Positions 5,107 to 8,975 of a stretch of DNA of 8,975 nt are shown in pieces. Below the pieces are notes generated by a model that did not search any database, was not told the origin of the DNA, and was given only the letters and a program-made list of their open reading frames with translations. Location of the stretch: the NCBI GenBank assembly GCA_030655095.1, contig JAURWF010000059.1:1-8975 (forward strand), read 5' to 3'. Each line of letters opens with the position of its first letter. Position 1 is the first letter of the stretch. A program made the position numbers and the translations under genes. The stretch comes from a bacterium. Lineage in GTDB: Bacteria > Patescibacteriota > Patescibacteriia > Patescibacteriales > GWC2-42-12.

Positions 5107-5163
5107 AAAGTCAAAAGTTTATAAAGTCATTTTACTTTATAAACTTTATAGACTTTTGACTTT
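5107..5163. repeat. Long imperfect inverted repeat built from CTTTATAGA units between secE and nusG
   Basis: The left arm (5107-5127) is the exact reverse complement of 5134-5146 plus 5156-5163. Nine bases (TATAGACTT, 5147-5155) are inserted into the right arm. The result is a 13-bp inner stem with loop CATTTT and an 8-bp outer stem. The right side is a run of variants of one unit: CTTTATAAA, CTTTATAGA, CTTTTGA, CTTTATAGA and then T8 up to the nusG ATG. Hairpin plus T-run could act as a weak terminator or pause site in front of nusG. It may equally be only a by-product of repeat expansion. Confidence 0.6.
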
Positions 5164-5177
5164 ATAGACTTTTTTTT

Positions 5178-5723
5178 ATGTCAATACAAACATTAAGTCA
5201 AGGACGACGTTGGTATGTTCTTCATACTTACTCTGGTTATGAAGAAAATGTCACACAAAATTTAAAACAAAGAATTGAATCAATGGATATGGATGATAAA
5301 ATTTTTAATATCCTTATTCCAACAGAAAAGAAAATTAAAATTAAAAACGGCAAACGAAAAATTACTGAAGAAAAAATCTTTCCAGGATATGTATTAGTAG
5401 AAATGATTGTTACTGACGACTCATGGTATGTTGTTAGAAATACCCCAAATGTTACAGGCTTTATTGGCGCAGGCACTACGCCAACTCCTGTTGACGAAAA
5501 AGAAATTAGCGACTTACAAAAACGAATGGGAGTAGAAGAGCCGAAGTTTAAAATTGATGTTTCAGTTGGAGCCATTGTTAAAATTGTTGATGGACCATTC
5601 AAAAATCTTGAAGGTAAAGTCACTAACATAGATGAAGCAAAGGGTAAAATAAAAATTGCTGTTTCAATGTTTGGTCGTGAAACTTCAGTAGAATTAGACT
5701 TTTTACAAATTAAAAAAACATAA
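5178..5723 (+). CDS. nusG: Transcription termination/antitermination factor NusG
   Basis: NusG binds the clamp of elongating RNA polymerase and links it to Rho or the ribosome. The 181-residue protein has the NGN domain at the N-terminus (RRWYVLHTYSGYEENV, residues 10-25; FPGYVLVEM at 68-76; YVVRNTPNVTGFIG at 84-97) and a C-terminal KOW domain (VGAIVKIVDGPFKNLEGKV, 130-148; MFGRETSVELDF near 164-175). Its length matches ordinary bacterial NusG, with no inserted domain. The ATG at 5178 follows directly on a T8 run, so there is no Shine-Dalgarno. It lies in the conserved secE-nusG-rplK order. It is probably transcribed from the promoter upstream of secE, with readthrough of the intervening hairpin. 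Confidence 0.95.
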   Translation: MSIQTLSQGRRWYVLHTYSGYEENVTQNLKQRIESMDMDDKIFNILIPTEKKIKIKNGKRKITEEKIFPGYVLVEMIVTDDSWYVVRNTPNVTGFIGAGTTPTPVDEKEISDLQKRMGVEEPKFKIDVSVGAIVKIVDGPFKNLEGKVTNIDEAKGKIKIAVSMFGRETSVELDFLQIKKT

Positions 5724-5728
5724 TCCAA

Positions 5729-5800
5729 CGAATCAACAAATTTAACAACAAATAAAAAGCTTCTTAATTATTTGTTAATTTATAATAAAATTGTGATTCG
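5729..5800 (+). promoter_or_regulatory. Nested inverted repeats and a TATAAT box between nusG and rplK
   Basis: CGAATCA (5729-5735) is complementary to TGATTCG (5794-5800). Within it AACAAATAA (5747-5755) is a perfect complement of TTATTTGTT (5768-5776) around a 12-base loop. Between the stems lies a perfect TATAAT (5781-5786) with no recognisable -35. The spacer could be a processing or pausing element, or carry a secondary promoter for the ribosomal protein genes. No L1-binding site is asserted. Confidence 0.35.
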
Positions 5801-5815
5801 CACTAAATAAAATTT

Positions 5816-6241
5816 ATGGCAAAAAAAATAGCTACTAAAATCAAATTACAAATACCAGCTGGACAAGCAACTCCTGCACCTCCAGTTGGACCAGCATTAG
5901 GTCAACATGGTCTAAACATTAAAGAATTCTGCGATAAATTTAATGCTCTAACCAGCAATAAAATGGGAGACATTATCCCTGTAGAAATTACTGTTTACGT
6001 TGACAAAACCTATACTTTTATAACTAAAAATCCTCCTGCTTCAGAATTAATTAAAAAATTCGCTAAAGTAGCAAAAGGATCTAGCAAACCATTAACAGTA
6101 AAAGTTGGATCACTTACTAAAGAGCAATTAAGAGAAATCGCTGAAATAAAAATGCCAGACTTAAATGCTAACGACATAGAGGCTGCAATGAAAATAATTG
6201 CGGGTACTGCTAAGCAAATGGGAATAGAAATTAAAAATTAA
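5816..6241 (+). CDS. rplK: 50S ribosomal protein L11
   Basis: L11 forms the base of the ribosomal GTPase-associated stalk with 23S rRNA helices 43-44 and helps recruit translation factors. The 141-residue product is of normal length and begins MAKKIATKIKLQIPAGQA, then PAPPVGPALGQHGLNI (about 21-36), the strongly conserved N-terminal segment. The C-terminal RNA-binding domain (from about residue 70) includes KPLTVKVGSLTKEQLREIAEIKMPDLNAND and ends in GTAKQMGIEI. Translation starts at the ATG after AAAATTT, without a Shine-Dalgarno. It is placed between nusG and rplA as in most bacteria. Confidence 0.96.
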   Translation: MAKKIATKIKLQIPAGQATPAPPVGPALGQHGLNIKEFCDKFNALTSNKMGDIIPVEITVYVDKTYTFITKNPPASELIKKFAKVAKGSSKPLTVKVGSLTKEQLREIAEIKMPDLNANDIEAAMKIIAGTAKQMGIEIKN

Positions 6242-6297
6242 TTATTAACTTGTGGGAGAAATTAATTAAAACTAATTCGCTTGCACCACGAAAATTT

Positions 6298-6960
6298 ATG
6301 AAAAAACAAACTGTTGATTTTGACAAAACAAAAACTTATCAAATTGAAGAGGCTATTGAATTAACTAAAAAATTAGCCAAAACCAAATTTGATTCTTCTG
6401 TAGAAGTTCATTTTAGATTAGGGATTGATAATAAAAAAGGAGAACAACAAATTAGAGCAACTGTTACTTTACCTCATGGTACTGGTAAAACAATCAAAAT
6501 CGCCGCTTTTGTTACTCCAGAACACGAAAAAGAAGCTAAAGAAGCTGGCGCTGATTATGTTGGCGGAGACGAATTAATTGCGGAAATTAAAAAAACAGAA
6601 AAAACCGATTTTCAAGTAGCCATTGCCGAACCATCAATAATGAGAAATTTAGCGCAAATTGCGAAAATTTTAGGCACTCGCGGATTAATGCCTTCACCTA
6701 AGAATGATACTGTTACTACAAATCCAGCTAAAACAATTAGTGAATTAAAAAAAGGTAAAGTAAGCTTCAAAAATGATGACACAAGTAATGTTCATGTAGC
6801 TATTGGTAAAGTTTCTTTTGAAAAACAACAATTAGTAGAAAATTTTCAAACATTACTTCTAGCAATCAAAAAATCAAAACCAACCAGCTCAAAAGGAACT
6901 TACATAAAAAATATTTCTGTAAGTTCATCAATGGGTCCTGGAATAAAAATTCAATTATAA
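6298..6960 (+). CDS. rplA: 50S ribosomal protein L1
   Basis: L1 forms the mobile stalk at the tRNA exit side of the large subunit and in many bacteria represses its own operon. From the ATG the product has 220 residues. It includes YQIEEAIELTKK, FDSSVEVHFRLGID (31-44), GTGKTIKIAAF (61-71), ILGTRGLMPSPKNDTVT (124-140) and the C-terminal SSMGPGIKIQL. The reading frame is open upstream to TTG at 6250, which would add MWEKLIKTNSLAPRKF. GGGAG at 6254-6258 lies six bases before an in-frame ATT (6265), a rare start codon. Compared with typical L1 (about 230) the ATG start leaves the extreme N-terminus short, so the true start may lie upstream. The 56-base gap to rplK could hold an L1 target site, but I see no convincing structure. 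Confidence 0.92.
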   Translation: MKKQTVDFDKTKTYQIEEAIELTKKLAKTKFDSSVEVHFRLGIDNKKGEQQIRATVTLPHGTGKTIKIAAFVTPEHEKEAKEAGADYVGGDELIAEIKKTEKTDFQVAIAEPSIMRNLAQIAKILGTRGLMPSPKNDTVTTNPAKTISELKKGKVSFKNDDTSNVHVAIGKVSFEKQQLVENFQTLLLAIKKSKPTSSKGTYIKNISVSSSMGPGIKIQL

Positions 6961-6969
6961 TTAATTCTT

Positions 6970-6994
6970 AATTTATTTAATTTATTTAATTTTA
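6970..6994. repeat. Short A/T tandem repeat before the slipin gene
   Basis: AATTTATTT occurs twice in tandem (6970-6987) and is followed by a partial third copy. It fills most of the 39-base gap between rplA and the SPFH gene. It has no evident ribosome binding site or promoter and is probably simple-sequence spacer. Confidence 0.4.
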
Positions 6995-6999
6995 AATCT

Positions 7000-7764
7000 A
7001 TGGAATCACTTGGCATTTTGTTATTACTTGTTCTTGTTTTTATTATTATTCCTGGCTTCAAAGTAGTGCAACAATATGAGAAAGGCGTAATCTTTTTCTT
7101 AGGTAAAATTGTTTCAGTTAAAAATCCTGGCTTAAATTGGATTATCCCCTATCTTCAATGGATGGAAAAAGTTGATTTACGTATTATAACAATGCCTATT
7201 CCGCCACAAAAAATTATTACCAAAGACAATGTTTCAGTAGATATTTCAGCAGTAGCTTATTTTAAAATTGTTGACGCTACAAAAAGCATTGTGGCAATTG
7301 CAAATATTAGACAAGCTATTGATCAAATAGCGCAAACAACTATTAGAAATATCACCGGTCGTTTTCAACTTGACGAAATCTTATCCGAACGAGATACAAT
7401 CAATAAAGAGATTAGAACTGTTTTAGATGCTCACACTGAACCTTGGGGCGTAGTAGTTGAATTAGTGGAAATAAAAGATATTGAATTGCCAGAAAAAATG
7501 CAACGTGCTATGGCTAAACAAGCTGAAGCTGAAAGAGAAAAACGCGCCAAAGTTATCGCTGCTGAGGGCGAATTATTAGCTTCAGAAAAATTAGGTCAAG
7601 CAGCCGATGTTATTTCTGCGCACCCAATCGCTTTACAATTAAGAAATCTACAAACATTGGCAGAAATTAGTATTGAAAAAAATTCAACAATTATTTTCCC
7701 TGCTCAAATGGTAAGCACCGTTGAAGATATTAAAAAATTTATCAGCAGAGAACAAAAAGCCTAA
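7000..7764 (+). CDS. SPFH/Band 7 (slipin, stomatin-like) membrane protein
   Basis: The 254-residue protein has an N-terminal hydrophobic anchor (about residues 4-20). An SPFH domain follows, marked by VQQYEKGVIFFLGK (23-36), NPGLNWIIPYLQ (42-53), PPQKIITKDNVSVDISAVAYFKI (68-90) and TIRNITGRFQLDEILSERD (114-132). Next comes an Ala/Glu-rich coiled-coil-like stretch, MAKQAEAEREKRAKVIAAEGE (171-191), and a short C-terminal region. This is the standard slipin layout and length. Such proteins oligomerise on membranes and are thought to organise lipid domains or regulate membrane proteases. Bacterial slipins are often paired with NfeD, but no nfeD is adjacent here. It lies 39 bases after rplA on the same strand with no clear promoter, and the terminator after it closes the operon. 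Specific function is not readable. Confidence 0.88.
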   Translation: MESLGILLLLVLVFIIIPGFKVVQQYEKGVIFFLGKIVSVKNPGLNWIIPYLQWMEKVDLRIITMPIPPQKIITKDNVSVDISAVAYFKIVDATKSIVAIANIRQAIDQIAQTTIRNITGRFQLDEILSERDTINKEIRTVLDAHTEPWGVVVELVEIKDIELPEKMQRAMAKQAEAEREKRAKVIAAEGELLASEKLGQAADVISAHPIALQLRNLQTLAEISIEKNSTIIFPAQMVSTVEDIKKFISREQKA

Positions 7765-7785
7765 ATAGCTCAAAAAAACTTACAT

Positions 7786-7824
7786 AAAAAATACTTCACA
7801 TTTATAATTTGTGAAGTATTTTTT
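7786..7824. terminator. Bidirectional intrinsic terminator
   Basis: AAAAAATACTTCACA (7786-7800) and TGTGAAGTATTTTTT (7810-7824) form a perfect 15-bp stem around a nine-base loop. Each strand ends in a T6 run, so it can stop transcription from either side. It lies 22 bases after the slipin stop and closes the secE-led transcription unit before the deaminase promoter. Confidence 0.85.
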
Positions 7825-7830
7825 ATTAAT

Positions 7831-7859
7831 TTGCTCATTTTTATTTAGTTTGATATCAT
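7831..7859 (+). promoter_or_regulatory. Promoter of the deaminase genes
   Basis: TTGCTC (7831-7836), a 17-base spacer, and TATCAT (7854-7859) preceded by TG at 7851-7852 make an extended -10 promoter. It sits just after the terminator. The start is predicted near 7866, about 31 bases before the ATG of the dCMP deaminase gene. Confidence 0.5.
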
Positions 7860-7896
7860 AAAATAACATTAATTTACTTTTAATTAACAAAAAGTT

Positions 7897-8457
7897 ATGT
7901 CTAATTCTAATTGCGATATTAAAAGCAACCAAGCCAATATAAAAAATCCAAAAATTACCAGATTATCTTGGGATGAACTTTTTATGAATATGGCAATTTT
8001 AACTGCCGAACGCACTTCTTGCCGTTATGTAAAAGCTGGGGCGATTTATGTTGATAAAAACAAAAGAATTGTTTCTGTCGGGTATAATGGCCCAACTGAA
8101 GGCGATTATCATTGTATTGATGTTGGTTGCGCTAAAGTTGACGGAGATCCAATTACAAAAAAATTAGAACGATGTCGTGGCGCGCATGCGGAGATGAATG
8201 GTATTATTAATTGTCAAGATCCTTCACGTTTACGCGGAGCGACTCTATATTCTGCCACATTTCCATGCTACGATTGCATGAAATCTTTAAATAACGCTGG
8301 AATCAAAGAAATTATCTATTACACAGAATATAAACGAATAAAATCAGGTGGCAAAGAAACTGAAAAAGAAAACGAAGCGCATGAGTTAGCCGACAAACGC
8401 AATATAAAAATTCGCAAATACAATGGCAAAATTTATTGTCTTGTTAATAATAAATAA
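7897..8457 (+). CDS. Deoxycytidylate (dCMP) deaminase family protein
   Basis: The enzyme would convert dCMP to dUMP, the substrate of thymidylate synthase. The 186-residue protein shows the zinc-dependent cytidine deaminase fold: VKAGAIYVDKN (45-55), SVGYNGPTEGD (60-70), the first zinc motif GAHAEMNGI (96-104; His97 ligand, Glu99 proton shuttle) and the second motif FPCYDCMKSL (122-131; Cys124 and Cys127). The GYNG motif and RxxHAExN context point to the dCMP deaminase (ComEB/DCTD) branch, not tRNA adenosine deaminase. Additional Cys73, Cys78 and Cys93 could bind a second, structural zinc, as described for some dCMP deaminases. The first 20 residues are polar and not part of the fold. There is no Shine-Dalgarno. 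It is followed after 14 bases by a Dcd/dUTPase-fold gene, so both probably feed dUMP synthesis. Confidence 0.88.
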   Translation: MSNSNCDIKSNQANIKNPKITRLSWDELFMNMAILTAERTSCRYVKAGAIYVDKNKRIVSVGYNGPTEGDYHCIDVGCAKVDGDPITKKLERCRGAHAEMNGIINCQDPSRLRGATLYSATFPCYDCMKSLNNAGIKEIIYYTEYKRIKSGGKETEKENEAHELADKRNIKIRKYNGKIYCLVNNK

Positions 8458-8471
8458 ATACTTAAAAAAAC

Positions 8472-8975
8472 ATGATTTTAGGAATAGAAAAATTACATCA
8501 ATTAGTCAAAGAGATGAAATTAGTGGAAAATCTTTGCGACAGGGAAATAAATAATCCAGAAGGTGCTGGCTTTGATTTGCGTTTGGGCGAAGTTTATGAG
8601 CTTGAAGGCGATGGATTTTTAGGCGTGGAAGAACGGGATACACCAAAAATAAAATTATTAGACAGTTATAATTCCGCTAAATTAGAAACAGAAAATTTTT
8701 TTATTTTTAAGCCAAATAAATATTATTTAATTAAAACTATTGAAAAAGTTAATTTACCAACTGACTTATCTGGAATAATTTTTCCACGCACCACCCTATT
8801 TCGTTCAGGATTAGGATTATTTAATGGAATAGTTCAGCCAGGATATTCTGGCGAATTGACTTTTGGTTTATGCAATTTAGGAAAAGGCGATGTTAAAATA
8901 TCTTTTGGCGCGCGCATTGCGCATATTACTTTTCACGAAGTTCTTGGCGAAGGCAATCAATATCGTGGCCAATGG
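8472..8975 (+). CDS. dCTP deaminase/dUTPase-fold protein (3' end beyond window)
   Basis: The frame from ATG at 8472 stays open for 168 codons to the window edge. It starts MILGIEKLHQLVKEMKLVEN. Recognisable family segments are NNPEGAGFDLRLGEVYELEG (about 28-47), LPTDLSGIIFPRTTLFRSGL (about 95-114), NGIVQPGYSGELTFGLCNLG (about 118-137) and a C-terminal NQYRGQW typical of Dcd. Bacterial Dcd proteins are about 170-200 residues, so little is missing. Aligned by eye with E. coli Dcd, the catalytic Glu138 (in LEF) falls on Gly in FGL, and the Asp of RIDPGW falls on Gln in VQPGY. The trimeric fold thus seems conserved, but dCTP or dUTP turnover is uncertain. Its place directly after the dCMP deaminase argues for a nucleotide-pool role. 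No Shine-Dalgarno precedes it. Confidence 0.8.
   Translation, partial: MILGIEKLHQLVKEMKLVENLCDREINNPEGAGFDLRLGEVYELEGDGFLGVEERDTPKIKLLDSYNSAKLETENFFIFKPNKYYLIKTIEKVNLPTDLSGIIFPRTTLFRSGLGLFNGIVQPGYSGELTFGLCNLGKGDVKISFGARIAHITFHEVLGEGNQYRGQW

Noticed and set aside
5237..5728. 163-codon open frame opposite nusG
   Set aside because: It is the antisense shadow of a clearly conserved gene, Ser/Ile/Phe-rich without motifs, and on the strand opposite to the operon.
6250..6297. TTG at 6250 as the start of L1
   Set aside because: It has no upstream ribosome binding site, and the ATG at 6298 is a better start codon. The upstream extension is nevertheless noted as possible because L1 from the ATG is slightly short at its N-terminus.

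Overview
The window is AT-rich chromosomal DNA. It most resembles a small-genome bacterium of the Candidate Phyla Radiation (Patescibacteria). Three things point there: a Clp-type AAA+ ATPase with an N-terminal four-cysteine motif and two membrane segments, preceded by a small membrane protein carrying a GQYDWQG motif; short intergenic gaps; and protein genes with no recognisable Shine-Dalgarno (SD) sequence. This placement rests on recognition of the proteins, not on a search. Every complete gene ends in TAA or TAG, and nothing suggests that UGA is recoded.

Left part (1-4830), mostly leftward transcription. A WecA/TagO-like polyprenyl-phosphate sugar-1-phosphate transferase (264-1307) is followed by a short stretch holding a possible promoter, a near-perfect SD and a 13-codon ORF on the same strand. 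A gap of 368 bases (1308-1675) separates it from the Clp ATPase gene (1676-4423). The gap is not empty. On the + strand it holds a near-consensus promoter, several hairpins, a 15-bp helix closing a multibranched loop and a T7 tract, which together look like an undescribed small RNA. It also holds a dispersed palindromic repeat and a CTTTACAGA tandem repeat. Upstream of the ATPase, and probably in one operon with it, is a small membrane protein gene (4428-4793).

Centre and right (4826-7824), rightward. A divergent promoter whose -35 box overlaps that of the leftward operon drives the classic secE-nusG-rplK-rplA cluster (translocon subunit, transcription factor NusG, ribosomal proteins L11 and L1). 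An SPFH/slipin membrane-scaffold gene follows. A strong symmetrical terminator ends the unit. The leader of secE and the spacers secE-nusG and nusG-rplK each contain inverted repeats that could modulate readthrough.

Right end (7831-8975). After its own extended -10 promoter comes a pyrimidine-deoxynucleotide pair: a dCMP deaminase and, 14 bases on, a dCTP deaminase/dUTPase-fold protein cut by the window edge. Together they would supply dUMP for thymidylate synthesis, although the second protein appears to lack the usual catalytic residues.

The most unusual items are the candidate RNA at about 1336-1565, the Clp ATPase whose first AAA+ module looks catalytically dead, the strong-SD mini-ORFs in a window where the protein genes have no SD, and the altered active site in the Dcd-like protein.
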